In this document: positions 1 through 11,632 of the stretch, in pieces
Layout: every line of letters starts with the position of its first letter
How positions within the stretch are numbered: position 1 is the first letter of the stretch
Assembly (NCBI GenBank): GCA_029531795.1
Contig: JAPEIS010000011.1
Span: 992,001-1,056,000 of the forward strand
Source of the DNA: Sclerotinia nivalis
Lineage: Eukaryota; Ascomycota; Leotiomycetes; Helotiales; Sclerotiniaceae
Length of the DNA stretch: 64,000 nt
Direction: 5' to 3'
The notes under the pieces: model-generated
What the model saw: the letters and a program-made list of their open reading frames with translations, nothing else
What the model was told of the DNA's origin: nothing
Databases searched by the model: none
Program-made: the position numbers and the translations under genes

Positions 1-2369
1 CTTCTTGATCACAAAGTGACAAGACGATTAAAAGGCGCTTAGATATCTCAGAGAACAATGAATAGGCAATATTAGATACGGAACTTCAGTAGCTGGCTGT
101 AATCCCCGACGGTGTGAGAGATTTCTCATGTATTCAATACCCGCTTTACCATTATCATATGACAAAAATTCCCATTCACAAACTCCGTGCCATGCATATA
201 ACATAGCAGATGGATGGAACGCTGCTTCATTGCGTGTCTACCTTGCCGCGACCATGGATTCAGGAACTTTTTCTCGAAGTTCAGACGATCCAATATTGCG
301 ATAACCCTGCTACCAACTATGGCGGAAATAGAACTGGAATATACGTTCTAGTTTAAAGTATTGAGTAAATAGCTGAAATTTTTCAGATGGTAGATCTAGA
401 TTACCTCTCTGCGGGTATTTACTGCCATTGGGAAATCATGACCTCCTTGAAATAACAGATGGATCAGACGATACGTGACACATTGACATCTGAAACCACA
501 TCACACGTCTCTTGCTACTAAAAAATAAGAGCTCTCAACTTTTAAGTATCATCTATACCTACCTTACGATCTAGCTCTGTGAGAATTCCTAATAAGTCAT
601 TAAATCACTTAATAATATTTACCGAACCAATGGTTATATGATCACGTGATATATTAATAATATGATTTCATATTATTAAATTTTATTATTATCCGATCAA
701 CCTCCTCCGAGAAGCTCTATCTACTGTCACTTTATTTCCCGGAATTCTTATTACTGCGAGTGAGACTATAGTGTTAAAACAGAAACCGTAGAAGCTTCTC
801 AAGACATTTTCCAATATTTCCACCCTAGAAACTCACAGACACGAATGAACTTCTCCGTTGTTGCTATCGTAGACCCCAATTTTGAGAATTGGTAGACTTT
901 TGGTGGATGGTGAAGCGTGCTTTTGAGTTGCGAAGCGTTAATACTTGGCAACTTGTCTATTTTGATATATGATAATTTCGGACACATTAGCTGATATGGA
1001 AATCTGTATATAGTGGAGGCGGAACTATGGGCAACAATAGCTGCTTTGTTTGAAGAAACCTTTGTATGCTTCTGACAAATGAAATAAGTCTGCGGAGAGG
1101 CAATTAATTGATTAGAACACAACCAAAAGCTGATGCAAGGCTTATACTATGATTGTGTCCTGGCAAAAAGCTCCAAATATGAGGATTCTGTTATTGATGA
1201 CTTATTTAAGCACCATCTTTCCGATGGAATAAATCTGTCAATATCTCATTCACTGAACGGCGTCTTCGCGATTCACCGGCCTACTTGGCCAATGATAGGA
1301 ACAACAGCAAAGCCTAACACGACTAAGATTAGTTGAAACCTAGCAAGATTCTGGATAATTCACCCCTATCTTGATATTTTCCCGCGTCTTGATTGATGTG
1401 ATCCTTCAGAACGTGACAGATTTATCGCTGCACCACAACGTGTGAGATATTCCATGCTAAACAGTGTAAGCAGCCTCCTCTCATCAATCAGGTACAATTT
1501 AAGTTCCAGTGTGATAACGATACTGGTAACATGTTATCAATGTAAATAGATATCAAATTATCGCAAAAACCTTCAAACAACTAGCCCAAGCAGTAAACAA
1601 GATTTTCTACTTACAGCTCAGGAGCGCTTCATTATTATTTGAGATGAATCTAGTAAATAAGTATAAAAAATTTCTTTAGGACTAGAAGCAAGCATGTAAT
1701 TAGTCGAAGAAACAACTCTTAACCAGAAATTACGATAGGTACAGAAGAAGTCTGTTCAATCAGCAAATACTAGCCTAGACACCTGTTCGGGTTACAGATT
1801 ATTGACACCCAGCTACACGCTGCTACTTTATGCCTGGAGAACATAAGGCCGCATAACAAGCAAGTAGGAGAAACGGTTAGGCGACATAGCTAGCCTGACA
1901 CCGCAATGTTCTAACCTGCAACCGAAATATCAATGCCCAGAAACTGAGCCGAACATGTATTCGGCACATAGCTGCGATCTCGCCTAGTAAATGAGAGATA
2001 CCTGGAATTTAGTTGATGATGACGGCCGAAGCGATGGCTGTAATCTAATAACTCCTTGTTAAATAATATTCCGTGTATGAACGAAAACATAGGACAAAAA
2101 TCAACTTACGGCGGATTTGCAGCTTTCATGCACTTCTGAGCGTGCCTGGATAGGCTTGAATATGGTGACTGTAAAATCCCCAAGATATATAGATCTCAAC
2201 ACGACTTGCATTGTCTTTTCAGACGTATTTTTACAATCACAACACACATTATGTATAAGTCTGACAAAAAATCTCAATATGAAAAAAAGAAATATTATAT
2301 AATTTAAAAGAAAAAAGAAAAAGAGTAAAGGAAAAACAAAAGAAACATCTAACCTACTTACGCACCTAC
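1..2369. other. Intergenic stretch, no supported gene
   Basis: About 2.4 kb without an ORF I can defend. Short open frames (for example 799-1122 on minus and 1133-1336 on plus) have no recognisable domain and no sign of splicing into anything longer. The part around 600-700 is strongly AT-rich with TAATATTA-like runs. It probably holds the 3' region of the minus-strand gene at 2370-2984 plus spacer DNA. Confidence 0.5.
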
Positions 2370-2984
2370 CTACCTCCCCAAAACGAGCTTCGTTACCGTC
2401 ATCGCTATCGTACCCAAAAGCCCGAGCAAAACCGCGGTCCCCAACCAAAACGAGTCAAACGCAGGACTAGTAACATACCAACAAACCGAACAGGCCGCAA
2501 AAACCGGGAGGAAAGGTCCATCCCCAACAAGATCAAACAAGCACATGGTCGGCACGGCGAAGATGCTCAACCACCCAATGAACCAAGCCAATAACGCGAC
2601 GAACCCCCTCAAGAAAAAGTTATGCAGAAATATAGTTCCCCACCCTTCATTATCATCTGGAACACCGTTACCCCCCTTTTTCCCGCCAGCGCGTGCTAGT
2701 TTTTGTCGTTGCCAATATGTGAGAGAGGGGTATCCTTCTTGGCCAGGCTGGATGGCTGGTGGTAGAGAGGCAATGTCGGCGTGGTTGAGGGAGTCGAGAA
2801 CGTAGAGGGGTGCGCGTCTGGGGGCGTCGAAGGGACGACGGCGGAATTCTTGGCGGAGGATGCTAGGGTCGCGGGGTGGAGGGATGAAGGTCATGTATCC
2901 TTCATCGCAGGTGGTGCAGCCTGTGCGGCGATAGGGTGGTGTTCTTCTGTCTTTGTTTGGTGTGGTGTAGAAGTTTGTAGCCAT
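2370..2984 (-). CDS. Hypothetical membrane protein, 204 aa
   Basis: I do not recognise this protein. The frame is open further upstream but only from a TTG, so the ATG at 2984 (MATNFYTTP) is the natural start. The N-terminal half is hydrophilic, rich in Arg and Pro, with a CTTCDEGY motif. The C-terminal half carries two or three hydrophobic segments (from about residue 115, FFLRGFVALLAWFIGW, to the end, LLGLLGTIAMTVTKL), so it should sit in a membrane with a cytosolic N-terminus; which membrane cannot be told. It is a single exon and diverges from the gene starting at 3739. Codon use and the clean switch from polar to hydrophobic sequence support a real gene. The short plus-strand frames opposite it look like shadows. 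Confidence 0.6.
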   Translation of the reverse strand: MATNFYTTPNKDRRTPPYRRTGCTTCDEGYMTFIPPPRDPSILRQEFRRRPFDAPRRAPLYVLDSLNHADIASLPPAIQPGQEGYPSLTYWQRQKLARAGGKKGGNGVPDDNEGWGTIFLHNFFLRGFVALLAWFIGWLSIFAVPTMCLFDLVGDGPFLPVFAACSVCWYVTSPAFDSFWLGTAVLLGLLGTIAMTVTKLVLGR

Positions 2985-3738
2985 TTTGTGTGATTGATGT
3001 GATTGAGGTGTGTGTTGGAACAGTTTCAAAGTCCTGATATTCTTCAGCTAGGGATGAATTTGGGCTTACCTACTTTCCTCTGTAATGCATGAAATGAAAT
3101 GAAATGAAATGAAATGAAATAAAATTAAATGTATGTAAGTTACCACCAGGGTAGACTTTTCAAATGTTGTTTGGGTTAGAACACGAAAGTTGAAGTTGTG
3201 AGTGTGTAATAAAAGTACTGTTCTGTAGAGACGATTATTCTTGACAATTAGATTGTTCAGTAGAAAACTCTTCAGCTATATACCTAAACTATCCTTTGTA
3301 GTCTTCGAGACAAAGGCACTTGTTTATCTGAAGACAGGTCAGAACCTTCTTTGTTCCAGATATAGATGAGGTGCTATTTTAAGCAGAACAATAAGGATTG
3401 TGAAAGTAAGTCCTTTCTTGCTTTGCTCTCAACAACAGAGAAAGGACACCCATTCTTTGTCCTTGAATTTTAAGGCACTTAGCGTATAAAAAAAAGGGCA
3501 ATGATCGTAACCCTCAAAATTACTCATTTTGTAAGGCAGAACAATGCTTTGCCACTTGAACAGGTCCATTTTCGCTCCTTATCAGTCCCGCTCCAGCCAA
3601 TTTTCCCTTTCATTCTTCTGATTTCACTTGAACCAAACCTTCAGTGCGCATACCAAAAAACGGCTATTTATAATCGACACAACACCTATATTAACTATCG
3701 ATAGAAGAACTCGAAGCTTCCGAGAAGCTCAAATCCAA
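2985..3738. promoter_or_regulatory. Divergent intergenic region with (GAAAT)6
   Basis: This 754-bp gap separates two divergent starts and should hold both promoters. It contains six perfect copies of GAAAT at 3091-3120 and TATA-like runs (tataaa at 3485, tttataat at 3665) upstream of the plus-strand gene. No gene is seen here. Confidence 0.4.
3091..3120. repeat. Microsatellite (GAAAT)6
   Basis: Six uninterrupted GAAAT units, followed by decayed copies (AAAATTAAAT). Confidence 0.9.
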
Positions 3739-4932
3739 ATGTGCAGCTTCGTCTCTGCTCTCTGCCCCATCTGCACAAAGATTGCAGCTCCATCTCGAGT
3801 CAAGAAGTGCGCTGAAAAATCAGGACCTTTCATGAACACCATACCATGCAAGACTAACGACACCAAGATCATCGCTATGAACCCCTGCGTTCCATGCAGT
3901 AACCCTGGAAGACCATCGAGTCCTACCCGCATTCTCACCGGAGACATCCTAGAAGACCTGTGCTGGAGGATTCCAGAATGGCACCCTACTGCACCAAAGG
4001 ATCGCATTCTTTCAGGGGTCCTTCCAAATTGGAACTCTGAAACCCTGGCTCTCAAGCAAACCAAAGAATTCTTCTTCGAGCACATCCCACGAAGCCACAG
4101 CGCGGAACTGAGGAATAGACAAGGCTTACCAAGTCAACGAAACGGACCTCCATTGTGTTTGGTGGCTGGTGTTTACCAAAGGCCTGCACGTGCTTACCAA
4201 AGACCTGCCCCTGTCTACCGACGACCTCCGAGATTTACACCAGCAAAAACATCACGACGAGAGCGAGCAACAATCGCTTTGCCACCATCAGCATGGAACA
4301 ATCGTCGTCGAAACAGCCAACTTGGGCCTGCACCATCAACGCGAGCTTCATCACTTCAAGCAAATTTTGCACCGGCAGGAATACCAACTTGTTTAGTCCC
4401 AGAGGGCATCCGTCGACAAAGCAGAATTCAACATGAAGCTTCCGTCGCATTGCCATCCATGCCAGAGTCACTCAAAATCCAAATTCCGGCGAAAGCATCC
4501 GCTTCCGCCCAACCTGAAAACACCAAGCCCATCCCCTCATCCGCCAAATCAGTTCATTCAGAATATCTCCTTCCTGGGCCCTCACCACAGGTTCAGACAT
4601 TTAGCCCCGTTTCATTCGCTCAAATCCCCGCACATTACGATGTGCGACCAATTCCCACTCCGACACCTCTCCGCATTCCTACAAGACAACAGCGAGTCCA
4701 GGAACGCGAACGGCGAAAGACTCTGGATCAGATACAAGAGCGAGTCCGAGTGCGCCAAGAACGCGAGCGCCAAAAACTCGAGAGCGAACGAATTCGAGAA
4801 TTTCAACAACGTGAGGACCAGAGAGCCCGCTCCGAAGTCACACCTTCAAAGACTGTCAATGATGTGCAATTTCGGAGCGTGCGACCCACCAAGTCCAAGC
4901 GAAGTTTGAGGTTACTTCCAAAACTTCGATAG
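3739..4932 (+). CDS. Arg-rich hypothetical protein, 397 aa
   Basis: Unrecognised, single exon. The frame extends upstream to 3628 only through a TTG, so the first ATG at 3739 (MCSFVSALCPICTK) is preferred. The first 50 residues hold seven cysteines including CPIC and CVPC pairs, which could bind zinc, though no named finger fits. Around residues 140-160 there is a short repeat, YQRPAR / YQRPAP / YRRPPR. The middle is Pro/Ser-rich and disordered. Roughly residues 315-370 are a charged Arg/Glu/Gln helix likely to be a coiled coil (RVQERERRKTLDQIQERVRV). The long frames overlapping in other phases (4155-4909) are low-complexity shadows. It converges on the dapB gene. Nothing indicates a reaction; a scaffold or nucleic-acid-associated protein is only a guess. 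Confidence 0.55.
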   Translation: MCSFVSALCPICTKIAAPSRVKKCAEKSGPFMNTIPCKTNDTKIIAMNPCVPCSNPGRPSSPTRILTGDILEDLCWRIPEWHPTAPKDRILSGVLPNWNSETLALKQTKEFFFEHIPRSHSAELRNRQGLPSQRNGPPLCLVAGVYQRPARAYQRPAPVYRRPPRFTPAKTSRRERATIALPPSAWNNRRRNSQLGPAPSTRASSLQANFAPAGIPTCLVPEGIRRQSRIQHEASVALPSMPESLKIQIPAKASASAQPENTKPIPSSAKSVHSEYLLPGPSPQVQTFSPVSFAQIPAHYDVRPIPTPTPLRIPTRQQRVQERERRKTLDQIQERVRVRQERERQKLESERIREFQQREDQRARSEVTPSKTVNDVQFRSVRPTKSKRSLRLLPKLR

Positions 4933-5296
4933 TCCAGTCCTTCAGTTTGGCACTTGAGTGGCGAATGTGTGACGAGGTGAGTGTGTTGATGCGTGTGAAT
5001 GATGTTCCCTAGTGAGCTGGTCTCATTTCCATTTCCATTTCCATCTTCATTTCTTTTCATTTTCCACTTGTCTTGGCGCTTATAGGTTTTGGTATCACAA
5101 CATGCGAAACATAAAAAGGATAGATTGTAGGCATGGGTCCTGGAGATAAAAAATTGTAATATTTCTTAGAAAAGTAATTTAACACCGATGAAACTATAAT
5201 GTCATGTCTATGTTCAAAAATATGCCCATCCGTGATGAACGCCTTGCTCCTATGATACTCTCATCTCATATTCGCTATGTTGGTTCACTTGATATC
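4933..5296. other. Convergent 3' intergenic
   Basis: Sequence of 364 bp between two converging genes; it should contain both 3' ends. It is A/T-rich with A-runs near 5146 and no coding signal. Confidence 0.4.
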
Positions 5297-8113
5297 TTAT
5301 ACTTTTGCCGCATCAATTTGTAAAGGTACAGCATTTGCAGTACGCAACCATTCTCCGTTGAAGGCATTAATGAGCCAGTTATTAAGTTCTGCGAGCAGTT
5401 AGTACCTACATAGATCAAGATATTCGAATAATGACTTACTATCATAAACAATTCTGTTCGCATTATGAAAATAAATAGAATGATCGCTATCCGGGAAAAC
5501 ATGTACATCATAATTTTCAACCCCAGCAAGATCGAGTTTGTCCAGTAAAGTGAGGGTATTTTGCATATGCACATTATCATCCGCGACACCGTGCATGACC
5601 AAGAATCGTACATTCTTGGAGAGTGCCTCCACATTGCTAATGCTGGTATTGTCATATCCGCCAGGATTGTGTTGAGGTGTATGCATGTATCGTTCGGTAT
5701 AAATAGAATCGTAGAATCGCCAATCGGTGACGGGCGCAACAGCCATACCATAAGAAAATGTCTCTCCAGCATCTTCTTCTAGGGTCTTCAATGTCATGAA
5801 ACCACCATATGACCATCCCCAGATAGCCATTCTTGATGCATCAACGTACTTTTTGCTGGCCCAAATTTTAGCAGTTTCAATCTGATCACGTGCTTCGTAG
5901 TGACCAATGTTCCCACGAATAATGGTTCGGGCTTTTCTTCCAATGAATCCTGTGCCACGGCCATCAACAGTTACGACAATGTATCCAAGATTTGAGGCAA
6001 TGTAGGATTCGAAGTCAACACCGAAGCTCTTGCTAACAGTCTGAGATCCTGGACCACCATAAAGGTAGAACAATACCGGGTACTTCTTCTTTGGGTTGAA
6101 ATGAGGTGGTCGACGCTCCACAACTTGCAACTCAAATCCCTCGATTGTAACAGTCTGGTAGATCAGAATAGGCAAGTCGTGTTTCTTTGCCATGTCAGCC
6201 AACCCTTTGTTCTCCTCAATGGTATGTGTATAATGATTGTCATTGCTGGGAGTGCTGATAACCTTTTGCCACGGAATACCTGGACCATTGTAATTAAGGA
6301 GTACGTATCCAGCTCCCTTAGAAAATGAGGCTCCATAATAACCTTCTGTCGAAGTATCTGTGATTGCTTTCATATCCGTACCATCTAATTTGACGCTGTA
6401 CACTTGTCTTGTAATTGGTGACTCCTTCGTAGAAACAAAATAGACAAGATTGTTCTTGAGATCAACGGCAGAAGGCGCCTGTACCACTTCCCAGTTTCCG
6501 GAGGTGAGAAGTATGGGCTCAGGATTATCCATTGGCGTGAAATATCCTAAATGGTCATAGTTTTCGTGGATGATGGTGTCAATGTATCCATCGTGGGGAC
6601 GTCCGTTTGCAGGATCTGCAGGAATATAGCGAGTGTCCTCGGAAACTTCGAACCATCCACCATCGAGCTTGTTGATATCTGTGTATCGTACTGTCTTTCC
6701 CTCTCGAGCCACAACATCAACGAGTACAACTCGCAAGATATCACTTTCTCTGTTCGTTTCACGAATCAAAGCTTTACCTGTCGAGCCAGCCCAAACTACC
6801 TCCGTAATCAACAAGTTCTTTGGCTCAAAGCCACCTGCAATTGTGACTTCAAATACTTCTGCCTTGAAAATGTCATAAAACAAAAGATCGACAGTAGGAT
6901 TTGGAGCACCGGCTTTGGGGTATTTGATTTCTCTGACTTCTGGATAATTCTCCTCTCCTGGCAAAGGTTCCTTTCCGCTAGGTCTTGAAACGAAGTATTG
7001 AATTGGATACTCAGGTACTTCGGATTCATTTGTACGGAGGAATGCAATATATTTGCCACTGTCATCCCACCATGTCGCACTGGCTCCAGCAAAAACCTCT
7101 TCTTCATATACCCAGTCAGGTACACCATAGAAGAATTCCGGGCCACCGTCGGTGGTTATTTGAATGACAGTTGGTGACGATAGTTTTCGAAGATACATGT
7201 TATTATCTCGAGTGAAAACGATGGCATCACTCTTCGGACTCCAGCTTGCTAATTGGACTCGCCCATCTAGATTCACCGGATCTAATGGTTCCGCGGTTTG
7301 GGATTCGACATCGAAGATCCAATATTTCGCATAAAAGGAATGCCTCCAATTTGACTGGACGTCCGTCGCCACCAGGACTTTTTTCAAATCCTTACTCGGG
7401 TATACTTTGCTTGGGTACAAACTTCTACCTGCAACTTCGAAATATCCATCCTTCATCAAAGTCATCCTGTCTAAGGTCCCCACAGTCTCCGGGTTTTGAG
7501 TTCTGACATCTTCCACAATCAAATAATCCTTTCCGGACGAACCTTGCTCGAGGAGCAATCCATCCTCCCCGTTGGCTCCTTCAATCCAACTTATGCTATG
7601 TTTAGTCGCTCTCCATTGACCGCCCATAACCTGATCCATTGTGACCTTCTTCCCGTTACCTCTCGAGGATGTCGCCTGTGGATCGTGGGGAATTTCCGAT
7701 GAATGTTTGTATGCCTGTTTTCCCAAGAATATAAACAGGGCGAGCACCCAGGCTCCAATAAACACTCCCCCAATAATCCATATCAGCTTTCTCAATTTCT
7801 TATCCACTGACTTATTCGTAGCCCCATTCGTAAGGAACGCGCTGTCCTCTAAATCGTAGTCCTTCTCTTCTTCTTCATCTAAATGTATCTGCGTATGTTC
7901 ATCGTCCGCATACGCCATCTCCCCTCGAGGGGGAAACTTAGGTGTCACCATCGTCGATTTCTCTGACCGATTCGCAGCCACACGTTCGCCGATGCGATCG
8001 AAAACCAGACTTGTAGTCGAAGCAGTCGAGGCTACAGAGTCTGATGAATGCCGTGAAACAGACTCCTGCTCTGTTGACAGGAGCTGTGCGTTCTCTTCGG
8101 TGTGTCCAGCCAT
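5297..8113 (-). CDS. dapB: Vacuolar dipeptidyl aminopeptidase B (S9B peptidase)
   Basis: A type II membrane serine protease that removes N-terminal dipeptides (X-Pro, X-Ala) in the vacuole. Exons run 8113-5440 and 5388-5297; the intron has donor GTAAGT and a TACTAAC branch just before CGCAG. Splicing replaces a read-through tail with the family ending [14 protein letters not shown], giving 921 aa. Residues 1-109 are a Ser/acidic cytosolic tail, 110-131 the membrane anchor ([20 protein letters not shown]), then a beta-propeller with the paired-Glu substrate clamp (WVYEEEVF), then the alpha/beta hydrolase. The catalytic triad is visible: Ser in GWSYGGF, Asp in GVADDNVH, His in [10 protein letters not shown]. 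The length fits fungal DapB/Dap2. STE13-type DPAP A is the close alternative, but the overall layout matches DapB. Confidence 0.93.
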
Positions 8114-9017
8114 ATCTGAGGGTACGGAGGTTTCAGTGGGTCTTGGAGTTCAGAACAACGCCGATACCATATGCGAAATCGTCTCAATTCGAGATGTGCA
8201 TTGCTTTTTAATCATCTACGAAGTTCAACAGCGGCCAATAGTTGAAAGAGAAAAAGGCTAGAATCGAGAAAGTTATTTATTGAGGACAGTATTAGGTAGG
8301 GTTCTAAAAATTGTCTTTGTCAATATGTTGATGAGGCTTACTATTCAGCTTCCCTAAATTGGTGGAAGAGCGACAAATCCCGGTACTTTGCCCTGCATAT
8401 CCCATCTAATCAACCAAGACCACCATGGCTACCTTATCTTCATTACATTACATGAAAGCCTCTTTAGTTAACGATATGCTTTTTATACTTCCATCGGATT
8501 TATAATATGATTATGGTAGTTTTACAATGGGTAATTTCTTCCAGTTAGGAAGACAAAGAATCATTCTAGTAGAGGTCTAGTCCAACAACCAATCAATATA
8601 TCATATCACCTCATTTCTACACAAACACACTTCTTCTACAATGGATGCTATTTTTGTATAGTGACGGGATGTAGGTTCAAATATCGTAAACTTGTGTAAG
8701 GCACGGAAAGAAGGGAGTAAGCTGAACTATATTACAGCTGAATATCTCCTTTCCGTGTCGCAAACTTATTTTGCAATGATTAATATATCGTTCATTATAT
8801 TTGGGACCATAACCCGCAAAATGTTCTAATTCTACACCAGGTATTCCTCCAGCGAATACCAGGCGTTAGATATGCAAGCATATGATTCCCAATCTATAAC
8901 CCGTCCCAAACCCCATATCTTATGCACTTCCGTAAATCCTTCTCAGCCTCTAGCCATTACTAAACGGCATTACTCGTCGTTTGTAGATATTCACGCCTTT
9001 ATCTTCCCGGACTTCCC
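8114..9017. other. Intergenic, dapB promoter side
   Basis: About 900 bp between the dapB start and the 3' end of the PMP4 gene, both on the minus strand. It should hold the dapB promoter. No coding signal beyond short random frames. Confidence 0.4.
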
Positions 9018-9878
9018 TTATTTACTATGCACAATAAAGTTCCTTAAACTATCCCAATGATCGCTCTGCACATAAATATAATCCATACTACTCCTCAACC
9101 CACTCTGCACCGTCTCCGGATACCATCTGAACAACCACATAATACTTCCCCAGCTCAGCGCTGCAAATACTGGCCATGCGTCGTTCGATATTCTATCCGA
9201 AAGCTCTTTGTTACGAATAATTCCTGCTGAAGGAAGGACTGCTAGTTGTGCTAGCGACAAGCATACTCGTGCGAATACTGTGTGTGGCCTTGAATTAGTA
9301 TATCTCTCGTTGTAGGCTACTGGAGGCTTAAACGTAAGGAGAAACATACCAAATATCACAATCTGTTTACTAACACTACTAACATGACCTTTCTTCGACC
9401 TCCTCCCAAATACCACATAGCCACCTAACAGTCCTGCCAGAAAGGTATCCCACTTTCCTTCCTTTCCCTCCTTTCCTCCTGCGTACTTCAAAGCCAGCAT
9501 CGTAGTCTTATATATTGTAGCATATTTCGCAAGATTTTGCGCATGTGTTTGAGTTGCGCGGAGTATCAACCCTATCTTTTCACGGACGGTACCAGATCTA
9601 AATAAAAACATCATACTAGAATATCAAATCAGTAGTGCACCTCAAGTGGCGGAGGCGAAACAGAAAAGGGGGACCTACACCAATGCATGAGGAAACCTGA
9701 CTTTAGCACCGTAGACAGCGCCGCTGCGAGCAGCTTTGAGGATGGCGAGAAAATCCGCATTTTTGGGATCGAGAATAAAGTGCTCAAGTGCTGTCTATAT
9801 TTGCATCAGCATACCGCGACAATCAGGACAAAAATGGTGGATGTATACCTTTATGATAGCAATCTTTCCCTCCTCCAT
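9018..9878 (-). CDS. Peroxisomal membrane protein 4 (PMP24/PXMP4, Tim17-like)
   Basis: Small integral protein of the peroxisomal membrane; its exact task is unknown in the family. Three exons: 9878-9849 (30 nt, MEEGKIAIIK), 9794-9679 and 9615-9018. Introns use GTATAC...TATAG and GTAGGT...TCTAG. The spliced product is 247 aa. The joined second and third exons read through the family signature (YGAKVRFPHALV followed by MMFLFRSGTVREKI), which settles both splice sites and the phase. Later come a GGYVVFGRR segment and several hydrophobic stretches typical of the Tim17/PMP24 fold. The family is usually about 210-250 aa. It is divergent from RPF2, with 480 bp between the starts. Confidence 0.88.
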
Positions 9879-10358
9879 CTTGTCGGTCTGAAATGAACCT
9901 CGGCAACTTTTGTATTTCTCTGAATCCAGCAATTTCCTGAAAGAGGAGAAAGAAAGAAATGGTAAACACTATCTTCGTATCTTCATCTGTAGTTATTCAA
10001 TCCTGTATTCAAGTCGCAGATATTGTATCAAAGAAACAAGGTAAATGAAGCAAAAAAGTAGACTCAGGAATGAAGCTCGGCATGTTTATGGATGAATATG
10101 AATTGGGACATTCGCTACCCCACAGACTTCAAAACAGGGGATTCCTTAGCGTCCGCTCAGGTCCGCAGGGTGCCTTTTACATGTGAGATTCAGGCATGAA
10201 TAAGTTCTTGCCTCATGGAATAAATTCGGCGCTAGTGCTTTATCTATTATCGGGTATCGCAAAAAAAAAAGTTCGAGCTTGGAGAAGTAAAGAAGGCATT
10301 TGCTGATATCTTCATTTCCTTCAAACAACCGCATAATACCACATAATATCGATTTATC
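9879..10358. promoter_or_regulatory. Shared intergenic between PMP4 and RPF2
   Basis: These 480 bp separate two divergent start codons and must serve both genes. No known motif stands out except an A10 run near 10261. Confidence 0.4.
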
Positions 10359-11399
10359 ATGTTACGTCAAATGTGAGCGCTTTTAGTTCTCTTCATAATT
10401 CCAATTGAACTCTTCATATTAACATAATCTTCCAGCAAACCCCGTAATGCTCGCAGCAAGCGCGCTCTCACAAAAAAAGCACCCAAGCCTGTCGAGAATC
10501 CAAAAACCGCCCTCTTCCTCCGCTATACCACCTGTTCGCAACCTACTCAAGACTGTCTCACAGATCTCCATACCCTCCATCTACCCCTCGCAAAGAAGTT
10601 CACCAAGAAGAATAGTATTCATCCTTTCGACGATCCTTCTTCCCTCGAGTTTTTCTCGGAGAAAAACGATGCTTCCCTTTTAGTTTTCGGTTCCTCATCT
10701 AAGAAACGACCACATTCGATTACTTTCTGCAGAATGTTTGATTATAAGGTTTTGGATTTGTTAGAGTTGAATCTTGATGCGGATTCGTTCAGAACTTTGA
10801 GCCAATTCAAGAACAAGAAATGCGCTGTTGGATTGAAGCCTATGATTTTGTTCTCTGGTACTCCATTTGAAAACCCCGTTTCCGATGAATACACCCTTGC
10901 GAAATCAATATTCCTCGACTTCTTCAAGGGAGAGCCTGCCGATAAAGTGGATGTTGAGGGTCTCCAATATATTGTGTCAATATCAGCCAGGGATAGTGTA
11001 GATGGAGAGGAGGAAAAGCCAAAGATTCATTTACGAGTATACTTGATACGGACTAAGAAGAGTGGCCAGAAACTGCCACGAGTTGAGGTTGAAGAAATGG
11101 GCCCACGGATGGATTTCAGAGTTGGCAGAGTCAAGGAAGCGGATGAGAGCATAATGAAGGAGGCAATGAAACGGGCAAGAGGAAGCGCAGAGAGGCCCAA
11201 GAAGAACATCAGCACGGATATCGTTGGTGATAAGATGGGTAGAATACATCTTGGTAAACAAGATTTGAAGGAGTTGCAGACCAGAAAGATGAAGGGATTG
11301 AAGAGAAGCAGAGATGTGGCTGATGATGATGAGGGCGGGGATGATGATGAGGATATTGTTAGCGATGATGAGCCTGTGAAAAGGTCAAAGAAGGCATGA
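10359..11399 (+). CDS. RPF2: Ribosome biogenesis protein RPF2 (Brix domain)
   Basis: A nucleolar factor that, with RRS1, brings the 5S RNP (5S rRNA, uL18, uL5) into the pre-60S particle. Exon 1 is only 14 nt (10359-10372, ATG TTA CGT CAA AT), then donor GTGAGC and acceptor TTCCAG, with exon 2 at 10436-11399; 325 aa. Without the first exon the second has no ATG until 10734, which would cut off a third of the Brix domain. The spliced start MLRQIKPRNARSKRAL matches the family N-terminus. Visible Brix features are KKFTKKNSIHPFDD, SLEFFSEKNDASLLVFGS and SKKRPHSITFCRMFDYKVLD. The tail is lysine-rich then acidic (DDDEGGDDDEDIVSDDE) with a basic end, as in nucleolar proteins. Confidence 0.93.
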
Positions 11400-11632
11400 G
11401 CCATTGACACTATGTGCAGTAATATCAAGATATCAGGTGTTTGGAGTTTCGGCATGGAAAAGGTCTTCTACCAAGATGGTCGGTTGTGCTCAGGGATTAA
11501 ATGCCAGAATGTACAAAAAGCTAGCAACTGTTACTTCCACCAAATTTCTTTCTTGCTTACTTGTATTTGCATCTTATTGTCTGATGACCAATTCTAAGTT
11601 CCATATCACATTTCTTTACCGTCGACAATCAA

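Noticed and set aside
4155..4909. Long plus-strand frames inside the Arg-rich gene (93 and 158 codons)
   Set aside because: Low-complexity His/Pro/Ser sequence in shifted phase; shadows of the 397-aa frame.
6551..6988. Plus-strand 145-codon frame inside dapB
   Set aside because: Antisense shadow of a well-supported peptidase exon.
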